Source of the DNA: an uncultured Collinsella sp.
Lineage (GTDB): Bacteria > Actinomycetota > Coriobacteriia > Coriobacteriales > Coriobacteriaceae
DNA length: 64,000 bases
NCBI GenBank assembly: GCA_900767675.1
Contig: CAAFZX010000035.1
Location: 7,968-71,967 of the forward strand
Direction: 5' to 3'
Of this stretch, positions 42,413 through 51,084 are shown in pieces. Made by a program: the position numbers and the translations under genes. A model generated the notes under the pieces. It was not told the DNA's origin and did no database searches. It was given only the letters and a program-made list of their open reading frames with translations. The stretch's first letter is position 1. Every line of letters begins with the position of its first letter.

Positions 42413-43480
42413 ATGCGCGACAAGCTCGAAAAGATCATCAAGGCCTACGAGGAGCTCGAGAAGAAGCTTTCCGACCCGGCCGTCGCCTCCGATATCAAGG
42501 AGTTTACGCGTCTCAACAAGGAGTACGCGCACCAGTCCGACCTCATTGCCGCCTCGCGCGAGTACATCGGTGCGCTCGATGACATCGAGGCTGCCAAGGA
42601 AATGCTGCACGATACCACCGATGCCGATGAGAAGGAGATGCTCCAGATGGACATCTCCGAGAACGAGGAGAAGCTTCCCCAGCTCGAGGAAGACATTAAG
42701 TACATGCTCATCCCGAGCGACCCCAACGACGACAAGAACACCATCGTCGAGATCCGTTCCGCCGCCGGTGGCGACGAGGCGGCCATCTTTGCCGGCGATC
42801 TGTACAAGATGTACCAGCGCTTCTGCGAGTCGCGCGGCTGGAAGACCACCGTGCTCGATTCCAGCCCCAGCGAGGCCGGCGGCTTTAAGTCCATCGAGTT
42901 CAAGGTCGAGGGCGACCGCGTCTACTCCGTCATGAAGTACGAGTCCGGCGTGCATCGCGTCCAGCGCGTTCCCAAGACCGAGTCCCAGGGCCGTATCCAG
43001 ACCTCCACGGCAACCGTCGCCGTGCTTCCCGAGGCCGAGGAGATCGACGTTCAGATCAACCAGTCCGACCTGCGCATCGATACCTACTGTGCTTCCGGCC
43101 CTGGCGGTCAGTGCGTTAACACCACCTACTCTGCCGTGCGCATCACCCACCTGCCCACCAACACCGTGGTGCAGTCGCAGGAGCAGCGTTCCCAGATCCA
43201 GAACCGCGAGGTCTGCATGCAGATGCTGCGTGCCCGTCTGTACGAGATGGAACTCGAGAAGCAGCAGGCCGAGCTCGGCGCCGAGCGCCAGAGCCAGATT
43301 GGCCACGGCAACCGTTCCGAGAAGATTCGTACCTACAACCAGCCCCAGGACCGCGTGACCGATCACCGTATCGGCTTCAACTCCACCTACAACGGCGTCC
43401 TTCTGGGCGATCAGCTCGGCACTGTCATCGAGGCACTTGCCGCCGCCGAGCGAGCCGAGAAGCTGGCACAGGCGGTTTAG
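42413..43480 (+). CDS. prfA: Peptide chain release factor 1
   Basis: RF1 recognises UAA and UAG in the ribosomal A site and triggers peptide release. The 355-residue protein has the usual length. Codon recognition uses the P-x-T motif (RVQRVPKTESQGR). The catalytic GGQ is at 231-233 in SGPGGQCVNTTYSA; the following residue is Cys where His or Ser is more common. Gln233 is the target of PrmC, encoded two units downstream. AAAGGAGT precedes the ATG. The stop codon is followed directly by copy B of the structured repeat, which separates prfA from prmC. Confidence 0.97.
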   Translation: MRDKLEKIIKAYEELEKKLSDPAVASDIKEFTRLNKEYAHQSDLIAASREYIGALDDIEAAKEMLHDTTDADEKEMLQMDISENEEKLPQLEEDIKYMLIPSDPNDDKNTIVEIRSAAGGDEAAIFAGDLYKMYQRFCESRGWKTTVLDSSPSEAGGFKSIEFKVEGDRVYSVMKYESGVHRVQRVPKTESQGRIQTSTATVAVLPEAEEIDVQINQSDLRIDTYCASGPGGQCVNTTYSAVRITHLPTNTVVQSQEQRSQIQNREVCMQMLRARLYEMELEKQQAELGAERQSQIGHGNRSEKIRTYNQPQDRVTDHRIGFNSTYNGVLLGDQLGTVIEALAAAERAEKLAQAV

Positions 43481-43710
43481 GTTCCGCCGTTCTACCGAAC
43501 GGCGGACCTGCCGACGCTGCGCGGGCCGCATTTGGACAATCTGACGTTCAACTTCAAGGGCGCGACCAGAAGGTCAGCGCCCTTTCGTTTCACGTCACCT
43601 TGCCTCAAATGCGGCCCGCTCGCTGTCCGTCCTCTACCTGCGGCGTTGCCTTGCTCCGGATGCGGTATGCTCAACCTGCGGCGCCTTAGATGTAGTCATT
43701 GGGGACGTTC
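43481..43710 (+). repeat. Structured repeat family, copy B
   Basis: Helix 1 is CCGCCGTTC/GAACGGCGG (43484-43492, 43497-43505). After CGACGCTGC, helix 2 is a perfect 14-bp pairing GCGGGCCGCATTTG with CAAATGCGGCCCGC (43521-43534, 43606-43619). A small helix TGACG/CGTCA follows, then TTCAACTTC and helix 3 AAGGGCGC/GCGCCCTT (43556-43563, 43577-43584) capped by GACCAGAAGGTCA. Helices 2 and 3 differ wholly in sequence from copies A and C but pair perfectly. The tail contains CATTGGGGACGTTC. Confidence 0.78.
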
Positions 43711-44112
43711 TTAAACGACTAGGTTGGGCATATTGCTTCGAGGTGTTATTCAATCAGCTGTGATGGCCTTTGAGCTGCTTACCTGCTTAAAGCAATTAAC
43801 AGCGGGCATCTTCTACCGAAAATATTGCTCGAAAAATCGTGCAAGAAGTCGCGGGGCCTTTTTTGGCGCGTCGCGCGTCAAGCGATGTGGCAAGTATTTG
43901 GTTAGATATTGGTCAGTTTTGGGGCAACCTTGCCAAAAGCTTGACGGTTGCAGATTTAGACGTCGACGAATGAACACTCTAGGCAGGCTCCAAGCAAAAT
44001 TCTGGGCTGATTCTCGATAATCGCCTTCAATCGTCCCTTACCGCGTGCCACCCTCGCGTACAATCTGCTCCGACATTCGCGCGCCGCCCGGCGCTTAAGA
44101 GGGGAGGACCCC
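43711..44112. other. 400-bp gap before prmC without a recognised gene
   Basis: The sequence is AT-richer than its surroundings. It contains a GTCGCGGGGCC followed by six T (43849-43862), which could be a terminator, an AAATTCTGGGC region and a possible -10 box TACAAT at about 44061, roughly 50 bases before the prmC start. I see no RNA gene or coding frame in it that I could support. Confidence 0.4.
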
Positions 44113-45375
44113 ATGGCAAACGAGATCTGGACCATCAAGCGTTGTCTCGAGTGGACCAAGGAGTACCTGGCCGAGCGCGGCGAGGAGCACCCCCGTCTTT
44201 CTGCCGAGTGGCTGCTGTGCGCAGCTACGGGTCTGGCGCGCATCGACTTATATATGCGCATGGACGAGACGCTCGACGCAGCGCAGCTCGAGACCATGCA
44301 CGCGGCCGTCGTCCGTCGCGCGAAGGGCGAGCCGCTGCAGTACATCACCGGTAGCACGCAGTTTCGCATGATCGACGTCGCGTGCGCCCCTGGCGTGCTC
44401 ATTCCGCGCCCCGAGACCGAGATGCTCGTCGAAGAAGTCCTGAACTATCTGGATACTGAGGTGCTGAGCCCCGAGGCCGCCGCCCGTCAGCGCGTGGAGC
44501 TGCCCTGGAACGATGAGGTCGAGCAGGCCCGCAAAGCCGAGGCGGCGCTGGCCGACGAACGCGCGACCGCCGAGCGCCGTGCTGCCAACCTGACGGCCGC
44601 CGATGAGGCTGCGCTGGGTAGCGACGTGCTCGGTAGCCGCGCCTATGCCGAGGAGCTTGCCGATCGCGAGGCCGAGGAAGCCGCCGCGCAGGCCGAGGCG
44701 GCCGAAGCAGCGGAAGCCGAGGAGCTCGCTGGGCCCGAACTCGACGAATACGGCATCGCCATCGAGGGTAGCGCCGACCACGAGGCGTCCCTGACGCAGG
44801 ATGCCGCCGCGCTCGCCCCCGCCGAGCCCCGCATCGCCCGCGTTCTCGAGGTCGGCTGCGGCACAGGCTGCATCTCGCTCTCGCTTGCCTGGGAGCGTCG
44901 CGGCCACGTCACCTGCACTGCTACCGATATCGAGCCGCGCGCTATCGACCTTGCTACCAAAAACCGCGATGCGCTTGGCCTCACGTCCGACGAGGTCACT
45001 TTTAGCCTCACCAACCTGGTGAGCTCCATTCCCCGCGAAGAGTGGGGCACCTTTGACGTGCTCGTCTCCAACCCGCCCTACATCCCCACCGACGTCATGC
45101 GCTCGCTGCCGCACGAGGTCAAGGACTTTGAGCCCGATCTGGCGCTCGAGGGCGGTGCCGACGGCCTCGATATCTTCCGCCGTCTGCTCAACGCGGCGCC
45201 CTACATGTTGTGCGCCGGCGGCCTCTTTGCTTGTGAGCTCTACGAGGGAGCGCTCGACGCCGCGGCCGAGCTCTGTCGCCAGGCAGGCCTTTCGGACGTG
45301 CGCATCGTCCACGACCTCACCGATCGTCCCCGTATCGTCCGAGCCATCGTCACCGAGCCCAAACAGCGTATTTAA
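44113..45375 (+). CDS. prmC: Release factor glutamine N5-methyltransferase with large acidic insertion
   Basis: PrmC methylates the Gln of the GGQ motif in RF1 and RF2. The N-terminal helical domain is followed by GEPLQYITGSTQFRMIDVAC, then PRPETEMLVEEVL. The catalytic domain has the SAM site VLEVGCGTGCISLSLA and the substrate motif SNPPYIPTDVM, both intact. The protein has 420 residues against about 280 in the family because some 120 residues (about 115-238), Ala/Glu-rich and likely disordered or coiled, are inserted between the strand after PRPETE and the SAM-binding loop. GGGGAGG precedes the ATG. It follows prfA, its substrate gene, as in many bacteria. Confidence 0.92.
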   Translation: MANEIWTIKRCLEWTKEYLAERGEEHPRLSAEWLLCAATGLARIDLYMRMDETLDAAQLETMHAAVVRRAKGEPLQYITGSTQFRMIDVACAPGVLIPRPETEMLVEEVLNYLDTEVLSPEAAARQRVELPWNDEVEQARKAEAALADERATAERRAANLTAADEAALGSDVLGSRAYAEELADREAEEAAAQAEAAEAAEAEELAGPELDEYGIAIEGSADHEASLTQDAAALAPAEPRIARVLEVGCGTGCISLSLAWERRGHVTCTATDIEPRAIDLATKNRDALGLTSDEVTFSLTNLVSSIPREEWGTFDVLVSNPPYIPTDVMRSLPHEVKDFEPDLALEGGADGLDIFRRLLNAAPYMLCAGGLFACELYEGALDAAAELCRQAGLSDVRIVHDLTDRPRIVRAIVTEPKQRI

Positions 45376-45450
45376 GCTGAACAAATAGACGTTTGTGCAA
45401 GTTGGTCCTTGCAATATACCGTAAAACTTCTACTATAGAAGGAGAAAGGT

Positions 45451-45846
45451 ATGTCGAATCAGCTGCATCGGTACCGTATCGTGCTTGATTACATTGAACC
45501 TTGGCTTGATGAGCAGGATGAAGCTACGCTGAAGCAGATTTATGCAGACCTTTTGGTGCTCGAGAAGGAAGGTCCCAGCCTTGGTCGTCCACTGGTTGAC
45601 CGCGTTAAGGGCTCGAAGCTTCATCATTTAAAGGAGCTGAGAGTGACTTCGTGTGGTGGGCAGGTGATTCGCATCCTCTTCGCCTTTGACCCCAAGCGCC
45701 AGGCGGTATTGCTGTTGGCGGGCGATAAGTCGCGAGCGGGATCGTCAAGGGCAAAATGGAACGGCTGGTATGCGATCAACATTCCAAAGGCCGAGCAACT
45801 ATACCGTCGCCACGTAAGGAGGCTCGATCGAGATGGAACTGCATGA
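45451..45846 (+). CDS. HigB/RelE-type toxin of a toxin-antitoxin pair
   Basis: This 131-residue protein has the phage-Gp49/HigB-like pattern: a helical start, GPSLGRPLVDRVKGSKLHHL, KELRVTSCGGQVIRILFAFD and a final strand AVLLLAGDKS. Proteins of this family are ribosome-dependent mRNA endonucleases. GGAGAAAGG precedes the ATG. It overlaps the helix-turn-helix gene by 14 bases, the toxin-first order typical of higBA. Its DNA is less GC-rich than its neighbours, consistent with horizontal transfer. Confidence 0.82.
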   Translation: MSNQLHRYRIVLDYIEPWLDEQDEATLKQIYADLLVLEKEGPSLGRPLVDRVKGSKLHHLKELRVTSCGGQVIRILFAFDPKRQAVLLLAGDKSRAGSSRAKWNGWYAINIPKAEQLYRRHVRRLDRDGTA

Positions 45847-46135
45847 GTATATGGAATCTCGCGGGATAACGCGCGACTCCATTACCGCCGAGCGGGAGAG
45901 GACCCGCGATCGTATCGAAGCCTATAAGCTTGCTCAGATTCGCAGGCTAAAAGATCTGACACAGGCGTCGGTCGCCCAGTCGATGGGCGTTTCTCAAAAA
46001 CGTGTATCCGAGCTCGAGCGCGGGGAGTTAGGGTCGATGAGGCTCGACACGCTGAGCAGGTACGCAGAGAGCCTCGGCGGAAAACTGGTTGCAAGCATCG
46101 AGTTTCCCGATCGTACCGTTACGCTTGCGCGCTAA
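45833..46135 (+). CDS. XRE-type antitoxin (HigA-like)
   Basis: The 100-residue protein has a central helix-turn-helix (LTQASVAQSMGVSQKRVSEL) in the XRE family form, after an N-terminal helix with many Arg and Glu residues. It probably neutralises the overlapping toxin and represses the shared promoter upstream of 45451. The 148-bp gap after it, to the Sua5-type gene, holds no clear signal. Confidence 0.82.
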   Translation: MELHEYMESRGITRDSITAERERTRDRIEAYKLAQIRRLKDLTQASVAQSMGVSQKRVSELERGELGSMRLDTLSRYAESLGGKLVASIEFPDRTVTLAR

Positions 46136-46283
46136 AAATCTTCAATTAACCCCCTCACTTTCACCGACTACTAGAGCCGCTCACCAAACCAACATGCGCT
46201 CTGGGCAAATAGATTGAACGTTTCGTGCGAGAATGCCCCACAGTAAACAAACTTGCACCAGAGCGTAAGGGGCTGGCATACAC

Positions 46284-47024
46284 ATGCAGACGGTCTATCG
46301 GGTATACGAGGGAGCGCGCGAGCCGCATCGGCTTGCCGTCGAGCGTACGGCCGAGGTGCTCGGCTGTGGCGGTCTGGCCCTGATCCCGACCGAGACCGTC
46401 TATGGTGTCGCTGTGGCAGTTAACGCCTTTTCGGACGCCGTGCCTCAAGATACAAGCGAATTCCCATCGTGGCCGCGAGATCCGCAGGCCACCGTCAACG
46501 GTGCCGCGGTCCCCGCGCTCGGTACCGGCTATCGTCGTATCTTTACCCTCAAGCAGCGCGAGCTCACCCAAACGGTTGCCTGGCTGGTCGATGATGCCGA
46601 GGCACTCGACCGCTATGGCGTGGATATCCCTAACGAGGCCCGCGTGCTCGCCCGACGATGCTGGCCGGGCGCCCTGACTATCGTGGTCAAGGCGGCCCCC
46701 TGCGTGCCGACCTTTATGCGCGCCGCCGACGACACGGTGGCGCTTCGCGCTTCGGCCTCGCCCGTGGTGCAGGCGCTCATCCGCGCCTGTGGCAGCCCCC
46801 TTGCCTGCACCAGCGCCAACACGCATGGCGCGCCCGCGCCGGCAAGTTTTATCACGGTGGAGGAGCGCATCCTGGAGGGGGTCGATATTGCCGTCGACGC
46901 CGGTGAGACCCCGTGTCGCGACGCTTCGACCATCGTGTCGTTCCAGCACGGCGGGCTCCAGATCCTGCGCCAAGGCGCACTTCCCGCATCAGAGATCGAG
47001 CGGGTCCTGTCCGACCCGATGTAA
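46284..47024 (+). CDS. Sua5/YciO/YrdC-family protein (threonylcarbamoyl-AMP synthase type)
   Basis: Members make threonylcarbamoyl-AMP for the t6A37 modification of ANN-decoding tRNAs. The 246-residue product keeps LALIPTETVYGVAVAVNAF, RCWPGALTIVVKA and CTSANTHGAPAP, the signature blocks. The usual KxRP..NPL segment reads TLKQRELTQTVAWLV, and about 30 residues are inserted before it (DAVPQDTSEFPSWPRDP). Only part of the ATP/threonine-site lysine-arginine motif is therefore visible. The gene is followed after 16 bp by glpK. Activity is likely but the altered motif leaves doubt. Confidence 0.82.
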   Translation: MQTVYRVYEGAREPHRLAVERTAEVLGCGGLALIPTETVYGVAVAVNAFSDAVPQDTSEFPSWPRDPQATVNGAAVPALGTGYRRIFTLKQRELTQTVAWLVDDAEALDRYGVDIPNEARVLARRCWPGALTIVVKAAPCVPTFMRAADDTVALRASASPVVQALIRACGSPLACTSANTHGAPAPASFITVEERILEGVDIAVDAGETPCRDASTIVSFQHGGLQILRQGALPASEIERVLSDPM

Positions 47025-47040
47025 TGGAAAGGTGTAAGCG

Positions 47041-48582
47041 ATGTCGTTGAATCTGGGCAGCCTGGGCATGGAAGATGCCTCGTTTAACTTTGGCGGTTCC
47101 TACATCATGGCGCTCGACTGCGGCACCACCTCGGTACTTGCGACCATCATCGACGAGTACGGATGCATCGTCGCGCAGGCACGTCGCAGCGTCAAAACCA
47201 GCTTCCCGCGCCCTGGCTGGGTGGAGCAAGACCCCATGGCGGTGCTTGCCAGCCAGATCGCGGTCATGATGGAGGTCCAGTTTAAGAGCGGCATCCATTC
47301 TGACCGCATTGCTGCCATCGGTATCTCCAACCAGCGCGAGACCACGGTGGTGTGGGACCGCATAAGCGGCCAACCCATCTATAACGCCATCGTGTGGCAA
47401 TGCCGTCGCACCGCACCTCTGATTGACGAGCTGGTCAAGCAGGGCGCAGAAGAGCTGGTGCGCTCCCGCACGGGGCTTACGCTCGACCCGTATTTCTCGG
47501 CCTCCAAGGTGCAGTGGATTCTCGATAACGTCGACGGTGCGCGCGAGAGCGCGGCGGCGGGTGACCTCATGTTCGGCACCATCGACACCTGGCTCATCTA
47601 CAACCTCACCGGCGGTCAGGTCTTTGCTACCGACTACACCAATGCCAGCCGCACCGCGCTCTTTAATATCCATACGCTCGATTGGGACGACGATCTGCTG
47701 GCGCTTTTCGACGTCCCGCGTTCCATGATGCCCGAGGTTCGTTGGAGCTCGGGCGATTACGGTCGCGTCGCGGGCGACATCATGACCAATATGCCACCCA
47801 TCATGGGCGTGGCGGGCGACCAGCAGGCGTCGCTATTCGGCCACTGCTGCTTCCATCCCGGCCAGACCAAAAACACCTATGGCACGGGTTGCTTTATGCT
47901 CATGAACACCGGCGACGAGATCGTCGAATCCAAGAACGGTCTGGTCTCCACGATCGGTATCGCCGCGGACGGCAAGATCAGCTATGCGCTCGAGGGTTCT
48001 ATCTTTGCCGCCGGCTCCACCATGAACTGGCTGCGCAACAACATGGGCATCATCTCGAGCGTGAGCGAGTCCGCGCAACTCGCCGCTTCGATCAACGACA
48101 ACGAGGGCTGCTACTTCGTCCCCGCCTTCGCAGGCCTGGGCGCTCCCTGGTGGGACCCGCATGCTCGCGGTATCGTGTGCGGCCTGACCGGTGCCTCGAG
48201 TCGCGCGACCATTGTGCGTGCGGCCTGCGAGTCCATGGCCTATCAGAGTTATGACGTGCTGCGCGCCATGGAGCAGGACGTGGGACTTTCGATTGAGCGC
48301 CTGTCCGTCGATGGCGGTGCCTCGCGCAACGAGTTCATCATGCAATTCCAGGCCGATCTGCTGGATATCCCCGTGCTGCAGTGCGAGACGGTGGAGACCA
48401 CGGCGATCGGCGCCGCGTACTTGGCGGGCCTTGCCGTCGGCTACTGGGAGGATTTGGAGGAGCTAGAGCAAAACGCTCAGATCGTCAAAATCTTCCATCC
48501 TCACATGTCCGCCGAGCGCCGTGAGAGCAACCTCGCTGGTTGGCGTGATGCCGTCAAGCGCTCGCTCAGCACCGCTCAGTAG
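47041..48582 (+). CDS. glpK: Glycerol kinase
   Basis: This FGGY-family kinase phosphorylates glycerol to sn-glycerol 3-phosphate. The 513-residue protein shows the N-terminal phosphate loop [15 protein letters not shown], the substrate strand [13 protein letters not shown], the FGGY signature region [27 protein letters not shown] and [12 protein letters not shown], and C-terminal [12 protein letters not shown]. About 20 extra residues precede the usual start ([20 protein letters not shown]). GGAAAGG lies ahead of the ATG. No glycerol facilitator or dehydrogenase gene is beside it; it appears co-transcribed with the Sua5-type gene. Confidence 0.93.
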   Translation: MSLNLGSLGMEDASFNFGGSYIMALDCGTTSVLATIIDEYGCIVAQARRSVKTSFPRPGWVEQDPMAVLASQIAVMMEVQFKSGIHSDRIAAIGISNQRETTVVWDRISGQPIYNAIVWQCRRTAPLIDELVKQGAEELVRSRTGLTLDPYFSASKVQWILDNVDGARESAAAGDLMFGTIDTWLIYNLTGGQVFATDYTNASRTALFNIHTLDWDDDLLALFDVPRSMMPEVRWSSGDYGRVAGDIMTNMPPIMGVAGDQQASLFGHCCFHPGQTKNTYGTGCFMLMNTGDEIVESKNGLVSTIGIAADGKISYALEGSIFAAGSTMNWLRNNMGIISSVSESAQLAASINDNEGCYFVPAFAGLGAPWWDPHARGIVCGLTGASSRATIVRAACESMAYQSYDVLRAMEQDVGLSIERLSVDGGASRNEFIMQFQADLLDIPVLQCETVETTAIGAAYLAGLAVGYWEDLEELEQNAQIVKIFHPHMSAERRESNLAGWRDAVKRSLSTAQ

Positions 48583-48704
48583 GGTTGCGAGGGGGCACTC
48601 GATACAGCAAACCGTTAAACTTATGCATGGCGCGCGGCAACAACGTCGCCGTGCGCCTTGTCAGCAAGGCCATCTTCCGGCCGCAACGAAAGGGGCTTCA
48701 ACCC

Positions 48705-49352
48705 ATGACCGTCACCTACGATACGTCCCGTGTGACCCTTGTCGATCACCCGCTCGTCCAGCACAAGCTGTCGATCTTGCGCGACAAGAGCACCGGCACC
48801 AATCAGTTCCGCCAGCTCGTGCGCGAGCTCGCGCTTTTTGACGGCTACGAGGCCATGCGCGACCTGCCCATGGAAGACGTCGAGGTCGAGACCCCCATCA
48901 CTACCGCCACGTTCAAACAGCTTGCCGGCAAGAAACTCGCCATCGTGCCCATCCTGCGTGCGGGCCTTGGCATGGTCGACGGCATCCTCGACCTGGTGCC
49001 CTCCGCTCGCGTGGGCCACATCGGCATGGAGCGCGACGAGGTCACCCACGAGCCGCACGAGTATTACTGCAAGATGCCCAAGGATATCGACCAGCGCATC
49101 TGCCTGGTCGTCGACCCCATGCTTGCCACGGGCGGTTCGGCCGAGATGGCCATCAGCTACCTGCGCGAGCGCGGTGTCAAGGACATCCGCATGCTGTGCA
49201 TCGTCGCGGCCCCCGAGGGCCTCAAGTCGCTGACCGAGAAGGACCCAGATGTGCATATCTATACCTGCGCCATCGACGACCATCTCAACGAGGCTGCCTA
49301 CATCGTTCCCGGTCTCGGCGACGCCGGCGACCGCATCTACGGCACGCTCTAG
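48705..49352 (+). CDS. upp: Uracil phosphoribosyltransferase
   Basis: Upp converts uracil and PRPP to UMP in pyrimidine salvage. The 215-residue protein has the family blocks [33 protein letters not shown] and the PRPP-binding loop [16 protein letters not shown], ending with the uracil-binding [13 protein letters not shown]. The ATG at 48705 is preceded by AAAGGGG; the open frame upstream is not conserved. The location directly before the ATP synthase operon repeats a common Gram-positive order. The 190 bp that follow hold no feature until the atp promoter. Confidence 0.96.
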   Translation: MTVTYDTSRVTLVDHPLVQHKLSILRDKSTGTNQFRQLVRELALFDGYEAMRDLPMEDVEVETPITTATFKQLAGKKLAIVPILRAGLGMVDGILDLVPSARVGHIGMERDEVTHEPHEYYCKMPKDIDQRICLVVDPMLATGGSAEMAISYLRERGVKDIRMLCIVAAPEGLKSLTEKDPDVHIYTCAIDDHLNEAAYIVPGLGDAGDRIYGTL

Positions 49353-49543
49353 TCGCTGGGCTAGACGGCCGCGGCTGCAAATACGAAGAAACGGTGCGCG
49401 CGGACGAACAAAAGTCGAACACGCGCACTCCTGTTAACGGACGTTTTGCCCTGCAGGGTTCGAGAAAAACGTATTACCGTACCTGCGGCATAAAGAAGGT
49501 CTTAAGAAAACGAACAGGTGCGTATTAACCGATGCTTTTTCGG

Positions 49544-49571
49544 TTGTACTTTAACGATTGGCTCGTACAAT
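49544..49571 (+). promoter_or_regulatory. Probable promoter of the ATP synthase operon
   Basis: TTGTAC (49544-49549) and TACAAT (49566-49571) are separated by 16 bases, about 60 bases before the first gene of the operon. The boxes are close to the sigma-70 consensus. Confidence 0.55.
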
Positions 49572-49632
49572 AGTCACCAATGTTTGGCGGGAACTGTTCT
49601 GTGAAGCGTTAAAAAGGAAAGTGAGGACGCCA

Positions 49633-49944
49633 GTGTTTCAGATAGCCGATCTGCTCGCTATCGTTGCAGGCGCCATCGCGGGCGCAATTGCCTTCCTTCC
49701 CTTTGTCTTTACGCTCAAGCCGGTTCTTGACGATAAACAGAATGCGGACATGCTCAAGGGTATGGTGAGTCTGGCGGTCTCGGCAATCGCCCTGCTCGTC
49801 TTTACCTTGGTTGTGTTTGTGTTGTTCGGAGAGGCATTTCGCATGTTCCTCCTGGGCGAGGCGATCGGCTTCGTGGCCTTTATGGCCGCCTGCGCGGTTC
49901 GTGTCGCCAAGGCGCTGCGAGATCCTCATGAGGTCGAAAGGTAA
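49633..49944 (+). CDS. AtpI-like membrane protein, first gene of the ATP synthase operon
   Basis: The 103-residue protein has three or four membrane segments (LLAIVAGAIAGAIAFLPFVF, MVSLAVSAIALLVFTLVVFV, GEAIGFVAFMAACAV). It lacks obvious motifs, but its position before atpB is that of atpI, a small membrane protein that helps assemble the c ring. GTG 49633 is chosen because GTGAGG lies just ahead; a TTG at 49558 overlaps the promoter. Identification is positional. Confidence 0.65.
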   Translation: MFQIADLLAIVAGAIAGAIAFLPFVFTLKPVLDDKQNADMLKGMVSLAVSAIALLVFTLVVFVLFGEAFRMFLLGEAIGFVAFMAACAVRVAKALRDPHEVER

Positions 49945-49947
49945 GTC

Positions 49948-50751
49948 GTGGAAATTTTTGAAAAGCTGCCTGATGAGATTAATCATCTGGTCAGCGAGTT
50001 CAGCTCCACCCCTGTCGTGGGCGATCTGAGCTGCGGCATCACGCAGTACTCGTTTTGGCTGATCGTCTCCACAATCGTGCTCCTGATCGTCCTGGCCGTG
50101 TTCAAGAAGAAGCAGACCCTGGTTCCCAAGGGCTTCTTCGTCAACGGTTTCGAGTACATCATCGAGTACGTCGAGAACGATATCGGCAAGGGTGTCGTGG
50201 GTGAGAACTGGAAGAAGCACTTCCCGTTCCTGTGCTCGCTTTTCCTGTTCATCCTGATCAATAACATGATCGGCCTGATCCCGGGAATGAAGCCCGGCAC
50301 CGGCGCAATCGGCTCCACCGCCGCACTCGCCATCTTCGCCTTCGTGTACTTCATCTACTACGGATGCAAGGCTCACGGCGTGATCGGCTACATCAAGAGC
50401 CTCGCCCCGCAGGGCGTGAGCTTCCCGATGAACGTGCTCGTGTGGGTCGTCGAGCTTTTCTCGACCTTCCTGCGCCTCATCACGCTCGCCGTCCGTCTGT
50501 TCTGCAACATGTTCGCAGGACACGTGGTCATGGGCTCGTTCGCCATCATGGCGAGCATGTTCATGCAGCCGCTGCTTCAGCAGGTTTCCGCGGCCCACGC
50601 CGTCGGCGCCCTGCCTTCGCTTGCCTGGCTTGCCATCCTCATCCTGATCTATGCGATCGAGCTTGTGGTCGGCGCCATCCAGGCTTACGTCTTCACGGTC
50701 CTTACCGCCGTGTATGTCTCCGAGGCAGAGGAGGTCGCGGAGGAGGAGTAG
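49948..50751 (+). CDS. atpB: ATP synthase F0 subunit a
   Basis: Subunit a forms the proton half-channels against the c ring. The 267-residue membrane protein has the essential Arg in FLRLITLAVRLFCNMFAGH and the last helix AIELVVGAIQAYVFTVLTAVYV. The start is GTG 49948, three bases after the stop of the AtpI-like gene, with GAAAGG ahead. It is in the canonical order B-E-F-H-A-G-D-C. Confidence 0.95.
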   Translation: MEIFEKLPDEINHLVSEFSSTPVVGDLSCGITQYSFWLIVSTIVLLIVLAVFKKKQTLVPKGFFVNGFEYIIEYVENDIGKGVVGENWKKHFPFLCSLFLFILINNMIGLIPGMKPGTGAIGSTAALAIFAFVYFIYYGCKAHGVIGYIKSLAPQGVSFPMNVLVWVVELFSTFLRLITLAVRLFCNMFAGHVVMGSFAIMASMFMQPLLQQVSAAHAVGALPSLAWLAILILIYAIELVVGAIQAYVFTVLTAVYVSEAEEVAEEE

Positions 50752-50874
50752 CCTTCCGCTCGCGCCTTAAAGGTAAGCAATTCGTTAAACCGCCGGTGCC
50801 CGTACCCATGGAGCCCGGCAGTTATAAAAAGGTTATCCTGCGTGAAATAAGACACGCACGACAAAGGAGGAATC

Positions 50875-51069
50875 GTGGGAGTTATCGGTTACGGTCTCGG
50901 TGTTATCGGCGCTGGTCTTGCTATCGGCCTGTCTGCTCTGGGTGCTACGGGTGCTATGGCCCGTCAGCCTGAGGTCCAGGGCCGCGTGTTCACCGTCTTC
51001 ATCATGGGCTCCGCCTTCGGCGAGGCTCTGGCTCTGATCGGCTTCGTTGTCGCGCTGATCGTTAAATAG
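50875..51069 (+). CDS. atpE: ATP synthase F0 subunit c
   Basis: This 64-residue hairpin of two helices oligomerises into the rotor ring. Helix 1 is the glycine-rich GAGLAIGLSALGATGA; the loop is ARQPEVQGR; helix 2 carries the ion-binding Glu in GSAFGEALALIGFVV. The absence of the Gln in helix 1 and of Ser/Thr after the Glu argues for protons rather than sodium as coupling ion. It is shorter than the usual 70-80 residues. Start GTG 50875 with AAAGGAGG. Confidence 0.95.
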   Translation: MGVIGYGLGVIGAGLAIGLSALGATGAMARQPEVQGRVFTVFIMGSAFGEALALIGFVVALIVK

Positions 51070-51084
51070 CACGGAGCGTCAAGT

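Noticed and set aside
43711..44112. tRNA or small RNA gene in the gap before prmC
   Set aside because: No cloverleaf, T-loop sequence or paired structure of note was found by eye; only a weak terminator-like run.
50875..51069. Sodium-type c subunit
   Set aside because: The Gln in helix 1 and the Ser/Thr following the helix-2 Glu that define sodium binding are absent; proton coupling fits better.
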